Shown here one piece after another: positions 21,424 through 29,717 of a DNA stretch of 29,717 nt. Numbering within the stretch: the first letter of the stretch is position 1; each line of letters begins with the position of its first letter. Location of the stretch: assembly GCA_032251045.1 (NCBI GenBank), contig JAVVEW010000032.1:1-29717 (forward strand), given 5' to 3'. A program made the translations under genes and the position numbers. The notes beneath the pieces are model-generated. The model ran no database searches and was not told the origin of the DNA. It saw nothing but the letters and a program-made list of their open reading frames with translations. Source of the stretch: JAVVEW01 sp032251045. GTDB lineage: Bacteria; Pseudomonadota; Gammaproteobacteria; Methylococcales; Methylomonadaceae.

Positions 21424-22065
21424 TCAGGATTCGCCCGCAAACAACCAGGGCGCACGCCGGGCGCGATCTTGCTGGTAAGCGCGAATGGCGTCTTCCTGCT
21501 GCAAGGTCAAAGCGATATCATCCAGCCCGTTCAGCAACCGTTGCTTGCGCGCGGCATCGATGTCAAACGTGAACACTTCTCCCGAAGGCGTGGTCACCGT
21601 TTGCGCAGGCAAATCGATCGCCAACCGAAAACCGCCTTGGGCCTGACTAAACAAGCGATCAATAACATTATTATCCAGAACAATCGGCAGCAAGCCGTTT
21701 TTGAAACAATTGTTATAGAAAATATCGGCAAAACTGGGCGCGATCAAGGCCCTGAAACCAAAATCCGCCAATGCCCAGGGCGCGTGTTCACGCGAAGAAC
21801 CGCAGCCGAAGTTCTCCCGCGCCAACAGAATTTGCGCACCTTGATAGGCTTTTTGATTGAGCACGAAGTCCGGATTCAGCGGCCTGCCCGTGCAATCCAT
21901 ATCCGGCTCGCCCCGGTCCAAATAGCGCCATTCGTCGAACAAAAACGGGCCGAAACCGGTGCGGCGTATGGATTTGAGAAATTGTTTGGGAATAATCGCA
22001 TCGGTATCGACATTGGCCCGATCCAACGGTGCGACGATACCTTCAAGCGTGGTAAAAGCCTGCAT
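21424..22065 (-). CDS. leuD: 3-isopropylmalate dehydratase, small subunit
   Basis: LeuD is the swivel-domain subunit that joins LeuC to isomerise 2-isopropylmalate to 3-isopropylmalate. The 213-residue protein shows the family stretches GIVAPLDRANVDTDAIIPKQFLK at the start, the EWRYLDRGEPD region, ILLARENFGCGSSREHAPWAL near 80-100 and FADIFYNNCFKNGLLPI near 111. An AGGAG lies five bases before the ATG at 22065. It starts 12 nt after leuC on the same strand. Confidence 0.97.
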   Translation of the reverse strand: MQAFTTLEGIVAPLDRANVDTDAIIPKQFLKSIRRTGFGPFLFDEWRYLDRGEPDMDCTGRPLNPDFVLNQKAYQGAQILLARENFGCGSSREHAPWALADFGFRALIAPSFADIFYNNCFKNGLLPIVLDNNVIDRLFSQAQGGFRLAIDLPAQTVTTPSGEVFTFDIDAARKQRLLNGLDDIALTLQQEDAIRAYQQDRARRAPWLFAGES

Positions 22066-22077
22066 GGCCTCTCCTGG

Positions 22078-23481
22078 TCAAAAGGTTCGAATATCGACAA
22101 AATGCCCGGCAATCGCCGCCGCCGCCGCCATCGCAGGGCTCACCAGATGGGTGCGCCCGCCATAGCCCTGCCGACCTTCGAAATTACGGTTCGAGGTGGC
22201 CGCGCAGCGCTCGCCCGACTCCAGGCGGTCGGCGTTCATGGCCAGGCACATCGAACAACCCGGCTCGCGCCATTCAAACCCAGCCTCGACAAACACCTTA
22301 TCGAGACCTTCGGCCTCGGCCTGTTGCTTTACCAGGCCGGAACCGGGCACCACCAGCGCCTGTTTGATGCGCGGCGAAACCTTGCGGCCTTGAATCTGTG
22401 CGGCGGCGGTGCGTAAATCCTCGATACGGGAATTGGTGCAGGAGCCGATAAACACTTTATCCAACGCGATATCGGTGATGTTTTGTCCGGGCTTAAGATT
22501 CATGTAGGTCAGCGCCCGGGCGTAACCGGTGCGGCGCGTGGCATCGGTTTCCTGCTCCGGGTCAGGTACCCGGCCATCGATATCGGTCACCATTTCCGGC
22601 GACGTGCCCCAGGTCACCTGCGGCTTGATCTGACGGGCGTCAAAAGTTTCCACCCGCTCGAACACGGCATCGGCATCGGAAACCAAACCGCGCCAGGCGG
22701 CCTCGGCCCGATCCCAAAGTTCGCCTTCAGGCGCCAAAGGCTTGCCGCGATAATAATCCAGCGTGGTGTCATCGACCGCGATCAAACCGGCCCGGGCACC
22801 GGCTTCAATGGCCATGTTGCACACCGTCATCCGCCCTTCCATGGACAACGCCCGAATCGCAGGGCCGGCAAATTCCAGGGTATAACCGGTGCCGCCGGCG
22901 GTACCGATACGACCGATAATGGCCAGAATCAAGTCCTTGGCGCTGACGCCAGCAGGCAGTACCCCCTGAACGTCAATCAGAAAGTTTTTCGCTTTTTTCT
23001 GTACCAGGCACTGCGTCGCCAACACATGCTCGACTTCCGAGGTGCCGATACCAAACGCCAGCGCCGCCGATGCGCCGTGGGTTGACGTATGCGAATCGCC
23101 ACAGACCACGGTGGTACCGGGCAGGGTCAGACCTTGTTCCGGGCCGACCACATGCACGATACCCTGACGGACATCGTTCATGGCGAACTCGGTAATGCCG
23201 AAATCACGGCAATTCTGGCTTAAGGTTTCGATTTGCAGCCGCGACACCGGGTCGGCAATGCCTTGATCACGGCCGGTGGTCGGTACGTTGTGATCGGCCA
23301 CCGCCAGATTAGCGTCTGTGCGCCAGGGTTTGCGCCCGGCCAGACGCAAGCCTTCAAAGGCCTGCGGCGAGGTGACTTCATGCACCAATTGCCGGTCGAT
23401 ATAAATCAGCGCACTGCCGTCGCCTGTGGTTTTGACCACATGATCGGCCCAGATTTTGTCGTATAAGGTAAGTCCTGCCAT
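22078..23481 (-). CDS. leuC: 3-isopropylmalate dehydratase, large subunit
   Basis: This is the aconitase-family subunit that carries the [4Fe-4S] cluster. With the start at ATG 23481 (MAGLTLYDKIW) the protein has 467 residues, as usual; a longer frame reaching into adk is rejected. The three cluster ligands are Cys348 (FIGSCTNSRIEDL), Cys409 and Cys412 (PGCSMCLAMN). Other marks are VCGDSHTSTHGA and GTSEVEHVLATQ. It begins four bases after the adk stop with only a weak ribosome site, which points to translational coupling with adk. Confidence 0.97.
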   Translation of the reverse strand: MAGLTLYDKIWADHVVKTTGDGSALIYIDRQLVHEVTSPQAFEGLRLAGRKPWRTDANLAVADHNVPTTGRDQGIADPVSRLQIETLSQNCRDFGITEFAMNDVRQGIVHVVGPEQGLTLPGTTVVCGDSHTSTHGASAALAFGIGTSEVEHVLATQCLVQKKAKNFLIDVQGVLPAGVSAKDLILAIIGRIGTAGGTGYTLEFAGPAIRALSMEGRMTVCNMAIEAGARAGLIAVDDTTLDYYRGKPLAPEGELWDRAEAAWRGLVSDADAVFERVETFDARQIKPQVTWGTSPEMVTDIDGRVPDPEQETDATRRTGYARALTYMNLKPGQNITDIALDKVFIGSCTNSRIEDLRTAAAQIQGRKVSPRIKQALVVPGSGLVKQQAEAEGLDKVFVEAGFEWREPGCSMCLAMNADRLESGERCAATSNRNFEGRQGYGGRTHLVSPAMAAAAAIAGHFVDIRTF

Positions 23482-23485
23482 GCGC

Positions 23486-24124
23486 TCAGCCAAGAAGGGT
23501 GAAGATTTTTTCGGTGATGGCCTCGACCGGGCCGACGCCGCCGATGGAATGAAACGCCGCCGGTTGCTCGGGCGCGGCATAGTAATCGACCAACGGCTGG
23601 GTTTGCTCGTGATACACCGAAAGACGTTTGCGCACTGTCACTTCCTGATCATCATCACGCTGCACCAACGGCTCGCCGGTAACATCATCCACGCCGGATT
23701 TCTTTGGCGGGTTGTATTCGATATGATAGGTACGCCCCGAAGCCGGATGTACCCGGCGCCCGGCCATGCGCCGCACGATTTCCTCGTCATCGACGACAAT
23801 TTCGATCACATGATCGATAGCGATACCCATCTTGGCCAGACCTTCGGCCTGCGCCAGCGTTCTCGGGAAGCCGTCGAACAACACGCCCTTAGCGCAATCC
23901 GGCGCTTTGATACGCTCGTCGATCAGCCCCAGAATAATATCGTCGGAAACCAATTGCCCTTGATCCATGACTTTTTTCGCCGCCAAACCCAGCTCGGTGC
24001 CGTCGCGCACCGCCTGGCGTAGCATGTCGCCGGTGGAAATTTGCACAATGCCGTATTTTTGCTCGATGGCGCGCGCCTGCGTGCCTTTGCCGGAGCCTGG
24101 ACTTCCCAACAGAATCAATCGCAT
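23486..24124 (-). CDS. adk: Adenylate kinase
   Basis: It interconverts ATP, AMP and ADP. The 212 residues include the P-loop GSPGSGKGT (7-15), the AMP-binding STGDMLR, the GFPRTLAQAEGL segment and a long LID domain (about 122-159) without zinc-binding Cys, as in Gram-negative enzymes. GAGG lies six bases before the ATG at 24124. It is the first gene of the run adk-leuC-leuD-leuB-asd, with leuC starting four bases after its stop. That tie between nucleotide balance and leucine synthesis is not a standard arrangement that I know. Confidence 0.97.
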   Translation of the reverse strand: MRLILLGSPGSGKGTQARAIEQKYGIVQISTGDMLRQAVRDGTELGLAAKKVMDQGQLVSDDIILGLIDERIKAPDCAKGVLFDGFPRTLAQAEGLAKMGIAIDHVIEIVVDDEEIVRRMAGRRVHPASGRTYHIEYNPPKKSGVDDVTGEPLVQRDDDQEVTVRKRLSVYHEQTQPLVDYYAAPEQPAAFHSIGGVGPVEAITEKIFTLLG

Positions 24125-24503
24125 TTTCTTCCTCTTCGGTAACTTGTATATCGAGTCGAATACATCAGAACAGCGGCATTACGCACCAGCACCAGTGCGA
24201 CCGGACTCCAACCACGAGCAGGCTCTGACTAAACATTTCATTGTACAACAGCGCATTGACACTGTGAAAAAGATTAGCGCCCGACCCGCGATTCTGACCC
24301 GGCGTATTCGGCCACTGTTTAGCGGCGACGGCCTGACTGATAGACCTTAAGTATCAAGCCATTAGCAGCCGCTCTCAAGCCTTAAACACGACTTCTTATG
24401 CTCAGCGCCACCTGATACCTTTACCTTCATCCACTAAAAACCTCCAGAATGAATATGCCCAGTCGAACAACGCCAAACCCCACGCCATTAGGTCGACGAT
24501 GCA

Positions 24504-24517
24504 GTCAATTTATTGAC
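24504..24517. promoter_or_regulatory. FleQ/FlrA-type binding site upstream of the sensor kinase
   Basis: GTCAATTTATTGAC is, read on the other strand, GTCAATAAATTGAC, which fits the published Pseudomonas FleQ box (GTCaNTAAAtTGAC) at every position. It is centred about 90 nt upstream of the predicted start of transcription from the sigma-54 promoter, a normal enhancer distance. No fleQ gene lies in the window. Confidence 0.65.
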
Positions 24518-24573
24518 GCCCCAAAAAAACTATAACAACCTGTTTTACATAGACTTATAAATAAATTAAACAG

Positions 24574-24590
24574 CGGCACGGACATTGCAT
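24574..24590 (+). promoter_or_regulatory. Sigma-54 promoter of the FleS/FleR pair
   Basis: CGGCACGGACATTGCAT has the invariant GG (24575-24576) and GC (24587-24588) exactly ten bases apart and fits TGGCACG-N4-TTGCA closely. The predicted start near 24600 leaves about 25 nt before the kinase ATG, with the ribosome site in place. Confidence 0.8.
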
Positions 24591-24624
24591 ACATCAACTG
24601 AAACTATCAATGCAAGGACTGATC

Positions 24625-25842
24625 ATGATGTCACTCAATCAACATCAACGTGCCGAACACCTAACCGATGCCTTTAAGATTTTTAATGACTTGTCGGAAA
24701 ATCTGGTGGCTGCGTATCAACGTCTGGAACAACAAGTCGCGGTGTTAAATATGCAATTGGCCGCCGCGCAAAGCGAGAAACTGAAAGCTCTGGAGGATAA
24801 GGAGCACATGACAGCCCGATTACAACAATTACTGGCCGCCCTGCCTGCCGCGGTGCTAGTGCTGGATAACAAACAGCGCATTGTTGATCACAATGACCTG
24901 GCGTTGACCTGGCTGGACAGCCCGTTGCTGGGTGAATCGTGGCGTACAGTCGAACAACGCTGCTGCGCGACCTTAAGCGACAATCCTCACGAACGCATTC
25001 TGCATTCAGGCCAACAAGTCAGTTTGAATTACAGTCACCTGCCGGATGAGCAAGGCATGATTCTGCTGCTGTCTGATGTCAGCGACTTAAAAAACCTGCA
25101 AGCCATGCTGCATCAACAACAACAGTTGTCAGCAATGGGCGAAATGGTCGCCAGCCTGGCACATCAAGTGCGCACGCCTCTGGCTGCCGCGCTGCTGTAT
25201 GCCTCAAGCTTACCCAGACTGCGCACCGCCCCCGACAAACATCGGCATTATGCGGAAAAAATCGTGGAGCGTTTGCAATTCATGGAAGCTCAGGTCAGTG
25301 ACATGCTGCTGTTCGCAAAAACCGGACGCATGGCCAAAGATGCGATTGATTGGCCCGCGTTTGTACACGCGCTTGACGAGGCGGTGCGCGAACGCTTGCC
25401 GGAAGGCATTGCCTGGACGCTGCGCAGCAACATCAATCAAACCCATCTGGTCGGCAATGAACCCGCGCTCAAAGGCGCGCTACTGAATCTGATCAATAAC
25501 GCCATTGACGCGGTCGGTGTCAGCGGCAGCATTTGCCTGGACATCCGCGAACACGCGCAAACCTTGCAATGGCAACTGACTGACAGTGGCCCCGGCCTGC
25601 CCGACACACCGACACAAACCTTGTTTGAACCTTTTTACAGCACCAAAACCCGCGGCACCGGCCTGGGCCTGGCCGTGGTTGCCAGTGTCGCCCGCGCTCA
25701 CGGCGGCGCCATTGCAGCGGCCAACCATCCTGAAGGCGGCGCCGTTTTCACCTTGACACTGCCCTTACCCAAGCAAACATTACCGGGCGGCTATTGCGCC
25801 CAGCACACCCCATTCCGGGAGGTAGAACATGAACAGCTTTGA
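24625..25842 (+). CDS. fleS: Flagellar sensor histidine kinase FleS/FlrB
   Basis: This is the cytoplasmic kinase that activates its partner regulator for mid-class flagellar genes. The ATG at 24625 has AAGGA six bases upstream; the ATG at 24610 lacks a site. The 405 residues show no membrane helix. They comprise a helical N-terminus, a PAS domain (about 65-160, AAVLVLDNKQRIVDHNDLAL), the phosphoacceptor His180 in SLAHQVRTPL, and an ATPase domain with N-box (LLNLINNAID), DSGPGLP and FEPFYSTKTRGTGLGLAV. The AHQ-R-TPL H-box and the lack of membrane segments fit FleS/FlrB. It overlaps the next gene by 14 nt and lies behind a sigma-54 promoter and FleQ box. Confidence 0.93.
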   Translation: MMSLNQHQRAEHLTDAFKIFNDLSENLVAAYQRLEQQVAVLNMQLAAAQSEKLKALEDKEHMTARLQQLLAALPAAVLVLDNKQRIVDHNDLALTWLDSPLLGESWRTVEQRCCATLSDNPHERILHSGQQVSLNYSHLPDEQGMILLLSDVSDLKNLQAMLHQQQQLSAMGEMVASLAHQVRTPLAAALLYASSLPRLRTAPDKHRHYAEKIVERLQFMEAQVSDMLLFAKTGRMAKDAIDWPAFVHALDEAVRERLPEGIAWTLRSNINQTHLVGNEPALKGALLNLINNAIDAVGVSGSICLDIREHAQTLQWQLTDSGPGLPDTPTQTLFEPFYSTKTRGTGLGLAVVASVARAHGGAIAAANHPEGGAVFTLTLPLPKQTLPGGYCAQHTPFREVEHEQL

Positions 25843-27178
25843 TATTTTAATCACCGAGGATGACCCTGCATTACGCGAAGCCTTGTGTGATAACCTGGAA
25901 CTGGAAGGCTATCAGGTCAGCGCCGCCCGCGACGGCATCGACGCGCTGGCCAAGCTGAAACAACACATCCCCAAACTGTTGCTCAGCGATGTCAAAATGC
26001 CGGGACTCGATGGTTTTGGCCTGCTGGAACAAGTCAAAGCGCGCTACCCTTCGCTACCGGTGGTACTCATGACCGCGTATGGCACGGTACCTAAAGCGGT
26101 GCAAGCCATGCAGGAAGGTGCGGCGGATTTTTTGGTCAAACCTTTCAACGCCGACTGCCTGAATGAGAAAATCGCCCGATACTTGAGCCAACAGAGCACG
26201 CCCAATCAGGCAACGGATGCGAAAATGCGTTCGGTTTACCAGCTCCTGGACAAGGTAGCAGTCACCGATGCCACGGTGCTGCTACAAGGTGAAAGTGGCA
26301 CCGGCAAAGAGGTGCTGGCGCGTTATTTACACCAGCAATCACCGCGCCACGACCATGCGTTTATCGCCGTTAACTGCGCCGCCATTCCGGATAACATGCT
26401 CGAAGCCATGCTGTTTGGCCATGAAAAAGGCGCTTTCACCGGTGCCATTCAAGCTGTGCCCGGAAAATTTGAACAAGCGCAAGGCGGCACACTGCTGCTG
26501 GATGAAATCGGCGAAATGGATCTGAACTTACAGGCCAAATTGCTGCGCGTCATCCAGGAAAAAGAGGTTGAACGCTTAGGTGGTCAGAAAAAGATCAGCC
26601 TGAATGTCCGCTTTCTGGCCGCGACCAACAAAAACCTTAAAGAGAAAGTCGCTCAAGGTGAATTTCGCGAAGACCTCTATTACCGGCTGTGCGTGTTTCC
26701 AGTCTCGGTGCCGCCGCTGCGCGAGCGGCCCGGCGATATTTTGCCGTTAGCCGAGCTATTGTTAGCCAAACATTTGCCGCCCGGCACTGAAACGCCTAAA
26801 CTGACCTCAGCGGCGCAAAGTCGGTTACTGGCCTATCCATGGCCCGGCAATGTTCGCGAACTGGACAATGTGCTGCAACGCGCCCTGATACTGCGTACCG
26901 ACCCGCACATTGACAGCGCGCAAATTGTCTTCGACAGCCCGGATTACGATGCCCGGCCCTTGGCTGAAACGCCGGCGACGACCACCGCCAGCGCCCAGGC
27001 GCCTGGGGCGGTGCTGCATCAGCAAGTGCGCATGACAGAAGCTGACATGATTCTGGAAACATTGAAACAAACTTCAGGTAGCCGCAAACTCACGGCTGAA
27101 CGCTTGGGTATCAGCCCAAGAACCTTGCGCTACAAACTGGCACGCATGAAGGAAGATGGCCTGCACATTCCTGATTGA
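25829..27178 (+). CDS. fleR: Sigma-54-dependent flagellar response regulator FleR/FlrC
   Basis: This NtrC-type activator, phosphorylated by the neighbouring kinase, opens sigma-54 promoters of hook-basal body genes. The 449 residues hold a receiver domain with phosphoacceptor Asp54 (LLLSDVKMPG), an AAA+ domain with Walker A GESGTGKE (154-161), the sigma-54 contact loop GAFTGA (201-206) and Walker B LLLDEIGEM, and a C-terminal Fis-like helix-turn-helix (LTAERLGISPRTLRYKL). GGGAGG lies six bases before the ATG. Its likely first target, the fliE promoter, begins three bases after its stop codon. Confidence 0.95.
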   Translation: MNSFDILITEDDPALREALCDNLELEGYQVSAARDGIDALAKLKQHIPKLLLSDVKMPGLDGFGLLEQVKARYPSLPVVLMTAYGTVPKAVQAMQEGAADFLVKPFNADCLNEKIARYLSQQSTPNQATDAKMRSVYQLLDKVAVTDATVLLQGESGTGKEVLARYLHQQSPRHDHAFIAVNCAAIPDNMLEAMLFGHEKGAFTGAIQAVPGKFEQAQGGTLLLDEIGEMDLNLQAKLLRVIQEKEVERLGGQKKISLNVRFLAATNKNLKEKVAQGEFREDLYYRLCVFPVSVPPLRERPGDILPLAELLLAKHLPPGTETPKLTSAAQSRLLAYPWPGNVRELDNVLQRALILRTDPHIDSAQIVFDSPDYDARPLAETPATTTASAQAPGAVLHQQVRMTEADMILETLKQTSGSRKLTAERLGISPRTLRYKLARMKEDGLHIPD

Positions 27179-27181
27179 TAT

Positions 27182-27198
27182 TGGCATATAAAATGCTT
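27182..27198 (+). promoter_or_regulatory. Sigma-54 promoter of fliEFG
   Basis: TTGGCATATAAAATGCTTT contains GG (27183-27184) and GC (27195-27196) ten bases apart and fits the -24/-12 consensus. It starts immediately after the fleR stop and drives fliE, whose ATG is about 30 nt downstream of the predicted start of transcription. Confidence 0.78.
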
Positions 27199-27238
27199 TA
27201 ATCTCAGATCATGCTTATCCCTAAAAAGAGTGTTTACC

Positions 27239-27559
27239 ATGGCCACCGAAATCAACGTCAATCAGCTCTTGCAACAAATGCGCGGCATGTCCGCGCAAGC
27301 CAGCGGCCAGGTTACGACTCCAGCTGACGGCCATAGTGGTGAATTTGCCAATTTACTGAAAGACTCCATCGATGCCGTTAACGACAAACAACAAACCGCC
27401 ACCGGCATGGTCAAAGGCTTCCAGACAGGCACCTCCGATGCCAGCATGGCGGAGGTGATGGTTTCCCTGCAAAAAGCCAGTGTGTCGTTCCAGGCCATGG
27501 TGCAAGTGCGTAATAAACTGGTCGATGCCTATCAGGAAATCATGAACATGCCAATGTAA
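27239..27559 (+). CDS. fliE: Flagellar hook-basal body protein FliE
   Basis: FliE is the periplasmic adaptor joining the MS ring to the rod and is needed for export of rod proteins. The 106-residue length is typical. The C-terminal half carries the family signature: FANLLKDSIDAVNDKQQTA, then MVSLQKASVSFQAMVQVRNKLVDAYQEIMNMPM. The ATG at 27239 is used rather than GTG at 27230, because the family begins close to it; the ribosome site (AAGAG) is weak. It starts the fliE-fliF-fliG run behind a sigma-54 promoter. Confidence 0.95.
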   Translation: MATEINVNQLLQQMRGMSAQASGQVTTPADGHSGEFANLLKDSIDAVNDKQQTATGMVKGFQTGTSDASMAEVMVSLQKASVSFQAMVQVRNKLVDAYQEIMNMPM

Positions 27560-27569
27560 TGCACCGGCT

Positions 27570-29351
27570 ATGAGCGAAAATAACGCCAATAATCTTGCCC
27601 CTGCCGCAGCCCCTGATAACGGCAATATTGCCGACCTGCCGGAACTGCGCCCCGCCGATGATAACACCCATCCCTTGATGAAAGGCCTGTCCCAGCTGCC
27701 GATTAACCGGCAACTGGGGCTGATGCTGGGCTTTGCCATCAGCGTCGCCATCGCCGTCGCCATCGTGTTATGGTCCCAGCAAGAATCCTACAGCCTGCTG
27801 TTTGCCGGCCTGCCCGAACAAGACACCTCGCAAATTATCACCATACTGGACGAAAAAGGCATTCCCTACAAAGTCGACCCCGGCTCGGGCGCCATTATGG
27901 TGCCCAATGGCCAGCAACGGGATATACGCTTGCAACTGGCCGGACAGGGCCTGCCGCAATCCAGCGCATCCGGTTATGAATTGCTGGACAAAGACAGTGG
28001 TTTTGGCACCACCGACAAAATGGAACAAATGCGCTTTCAGCGCGCACTGGAAGGCGAAATTGCTCAAACTGTCAAAACCATTCAAAGCATCAAATCCGCC
28101 CGGGTATTGCTGGCGCTGCCCAAGCAATCGGTATTCATGCGCAAACAAAAAGACCCCAGCGCTTCGGTACTGGTGGACTTATACCCAGGACGTGTTCTGG
28201 AACCGGCACAAATCGAAGCCATCGTACACCTGGTTGCCTCCAGCGTCCCTTTGCTGGCGCCCGGCAATGTCACCGTGGTCGATCAGCGTGGCCGTCTTCT
28301 GAACGCTAAACAGCCCTCCGAAGGTCTGGGGCTTTCCAGCAAGCAATTTGAATATAAAACCCAGCTCGAAGACCACCTCATGGGCCGGATTGAAAATATC
28401 CTATCGCCGTTAGTTGGCGCAACCGGCTTGCGCACGCAAGTCAGCGCGGAAGTTGACTTCTCGGCCCGGGAAAGCACCCAGGAACAATTCAATCCCGATT
28501 TACCGGCGTTACGCTCTGAACAAGTTGACGAATCCGCCAGCACCGAAGGCGCGGTACAAGGTGTGCCCGGTGCATTATCCAACCAGCCACCGCCGGCCGG
28601 CGTCGCGCCGGAAGTTGCCGTCGGCGGCGAAGGCCAAAATGAAACCCGCACCCTGAACACCAACAAAAGCGCGACCCGCAATTATGAGCTGGACAAAACC
28701 ATCACCCATGTCAAGCGCCAGCCCGGCCAATTAAGCCGCTTGTCGGTCGCCGTGGTGGTTGATTATCGCGGCGTGCCGGGTGATGACGGCAACATCAGCA
28801 AACAACCCTATTCTCTGGAAGAGCTGAACCGCTTTGAAAACCTGGTCAAGCAAGCGGTTGGCTTTCAGGCGGCGCGTGGTGACATGGTGACGGTGACCAG
28901 CGCCCCCTTCCAAAAACCCGAAGCCATTGCCGAACTGCCTGACCCGCCGTTGTGGGAGCAACCTTGGGTACTGGATTTAAGCAAGCAGGCGGCAGCGGTG
29001 CTGGTGTTACTGTTCCTGGTGTTTGGTGTGCTGCGTCCCACCATGCGCGGTCTGGTGGCGCGTACCGAAGAAGAGCGTAAAGCCGCCCAGCTGGCACTGG
29101 CCAAAGCCGAGGCGGAAGCCATGGGCGGCGTGGTGCGGCTGGATGAAAACGGCATTCCTTATGCCGTACCTGCTGACCAGACAGACGCTGGAGGAGACGC
29201 TCTCGCCTTGACGCAAGGCACCGAAGACCTGCTGCTGCTGGAAGCGCCGCAAAGCTATGAAAAACGTTTGGAATATGTACAGAAACTGATCGACGAAGAC
29301 CCGCTCCTGGTCTCGCAAATCATTAAAACCTGGGTCAATCAAGATGGCTGA
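27570..29351 (+). CDS. fliF: Flagellar MS-ring protein FliF
   Basis: FliF forms the MS ring in the inner membrane, the platform for flagellar assembly. The 593-residue protein has two membrane helices (about 48-68 and 470-490) flanking a large periplasmic part. That part has the ring-building motifs (YSLLFAGLPEQDTSQIITIL near 73-92; GYELLDKDSGFGTTDKMEQM; ARVLLALPKQSVFMR; SATRNYELDKTI). The cytoplasmic tail ends in the FliG-binding segment (LVSQIIKTWVNQDG). It starts ten bases after fliE with a weak ribosome site and overlaps fliG by eight bases. Confidence 0.97.
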   Translation: MSENNANNLAPAAAPDNGNIADLPELRPADDNTHPLMKGLSQLPINRQLGLMLGFAISVAIAVAIVLWSQQESYSLLFAGLPEQDTSQIITILDEKGIPYKVDPGSGAIMVPNGQQRDIRLQLAGQGLPQSSASGYELLDKDSGFGTTDKMEQMRFQRALEGEIAQTVKTIQSIKSARVLLALPKQSVFMRKQKDPSASVLVDLYPGRVLEPAQIEAIVHLVASSVPLLAPGNVTVVDQRGRLLNAKQPSEGLGLSSKQFEYKTQLEDHLMGRIENILSPLVGATGLRTQVSAEVDFSARESTQEQFNPDLPALRSEQVDESASTEGAVQGVPGALSNQPPPAGVAPEVAVGGEGQNETRTLNTNKSATRNYELDKTITHVKRQPGQLSRLSVAVVVDYRGVPGDDGNISKQPYSLEELNRFENLVKQAVGFQAARGDMVTVTSAPFQKPEAIAELPDPPLWEQPWVLDLSKQAAAVLVLLFLVFGVLRPTMRGLVARTEEERKAAQLALAKAEAEAMGGVVRLDENGIPYAVPADQTDAGGDALALTQGTEDLLLLEAPQSYEKRLEYVQKLIDEDPLLVSQIIKTWVNQDG

Positions 29352-29717
29352 AAAATCTGAAACATTGGGATTCCCACAAAAGGCCGGCCTGCTGCTTTTG
29401 GCCGTAGGTCAAGACCGGGCCGCGCAGGTGCTGAAAAACTTAGGCCCCAAAGAAGTCCAATCCATCGGCACCACCATGGCCAAACTCAGCGACATCACCT
29501 CGGATATGGTTGATACCGTGCTGGAAGAATTCATCACCACCATCAAAAATCAAACCGGCCTAGGGCTTAATTCCGACGAATACATCCGCAATGTACTGAC
29601 TAACGCCTTAGGCGCCGATAAAGCCTCCAGCATCATCGACCGCATCTTGATGGGCGCTAACAGCAAAGGTATCGAACAACTGAAATGGATGGATACCCGC
29701 TCGATCGCCGACTTGCT
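29344..29717 (+). CDS. fliG: Flagellar motor switch protein FliG (N-terminal part, cut by window end)
   Basis: FliG couples the MS ring to the C ring and takes part in torque generation. Only the first 124 codons are present. They show the N-terminal domain: QKAGLLLLAVGQDRAAQVLKNL, then PKEVQSIGTTMAKLSDI and the NVLTNALGADKASSIIDRIL segment that contacts FliF. The ATG at 29344 lies eight bases before the end of fliF, so translation is probably coupled. The frame is open to the window edge. Confidence 0.95.
   Translation, partial: MAEKSETLGFPQKAGLLLLAVGQDRAAQVLKNLGPKEVQSIGTTMAKLSDITSDMVDTVLEEFITTIKNQTGLGLNSDEYIRNVLTNALGADKASSIIDRILMGANSKGIEQLKWMDTRSIADL

Larger units (their letters stand above)
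24125..24609. other. Divergent regulatory region between adk and the flagellar cluster
   Basis: No gene is supportable here. The right half holds the FleQ box and the sigma-54 promoter of fleSR, separated by an AT-rich stretch. A perfect match to the IHF consensus (TATCAA-N4-TTA, 24352-24364) lies over 200 nt upstream of the sigma-54 promoter, too far for a usual IHF role, so I give it little weight. I found no convincing sigma-70 promoter for adk. Confidence 0.6.

Noticed and set aside
24352..24364. A perfect IHF-consensus match upstream of fleSR
   Set aside because: It lies more than 200 nt upstream of the sigma-54 promoter and beyond the FleQ box, so DNA bending there would not bring activator and polymerase together in the usual way; a chance match is likely.

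Overview
The window looks like a chromosomal segment of a gammaproteobacterium. The gene orders leuC-leuD-leuB-asd-fimV and fleS-fleR-fliE-fliF-fliG, the AHQ-type FleS H-box, HspQ, and a near-perfect FleQ box with sigma-54 promoters all point that way. The mix of genes would suit a Methylococcales-type organism, but that narrower placement is inference only. I saw no rRNA, tRNA, CRISPR array, phage or complete insertion sequence.

Region 1 (about 0.05-4.4 kb, minus strand) is the accessory part. A compact operon encodes a serine O-acetyltransferase of the SrpH/EpsC kind, a family 2A (SrpI-like) encapsulin shell protein, and a SufS-like cysteine desulfurase with a long N-terminal extension of the sort that loads the enzyme into the shell. 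This is a predicted sulfur-handling protein nanocompartment. In front of the acetyltransferase I find a 25-codon leader reading frame with three Cys and two Ser codons and a good Shine-Dalgarno. It is followed by competing hairpins and a strong intrinsic terminator only about 20 nt before the acetyltransferase start. This looks like cysteine-responsive transcription attenuation of the encapsulin operon. A small secreted Cys-repeat protein lies downstream.

Region 2 (4.5-11.7 kb) starts with a divergent 1316-residue membrane protein of unknown function. An overlapping minus-strand operon follows: two DUF1538 membrane proteins, a PII-like protein and a CBS-pair protein, which could be a nucleotide-regulated membrane system. 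A roughly 100-nt folded element ending in a U-tract lies between hspQ and this operon.

Region 3 (11.7-16.4 kb) is mostly housekeeping: hspQ, ribA (apparently almost leaderless), proS, a small membrane protein, folA, and a lipoprotein alpha/beta hydrolase directly downstream of fimV.

Region 4 (16.4-24.1 kb, minus strand) reads adk-leuC-leuD-leuB-asd-fimV in transcription order. It covers leucine and aspartate-family biosynthesis plus the polar hub protein FimV. Palindromic repeats sit between leuD and leuB.

Region 5 (24.5 kb to the end, plus strand) is the flagellar class II/III cluster. A FleQ box and a sigma-54 promoter drive the FleS/FleR (FlrB/FlrC) two-component pair. A second sigma-54 promoter drives fliE, fliF and fliG, and fliG is cut by the window edge.
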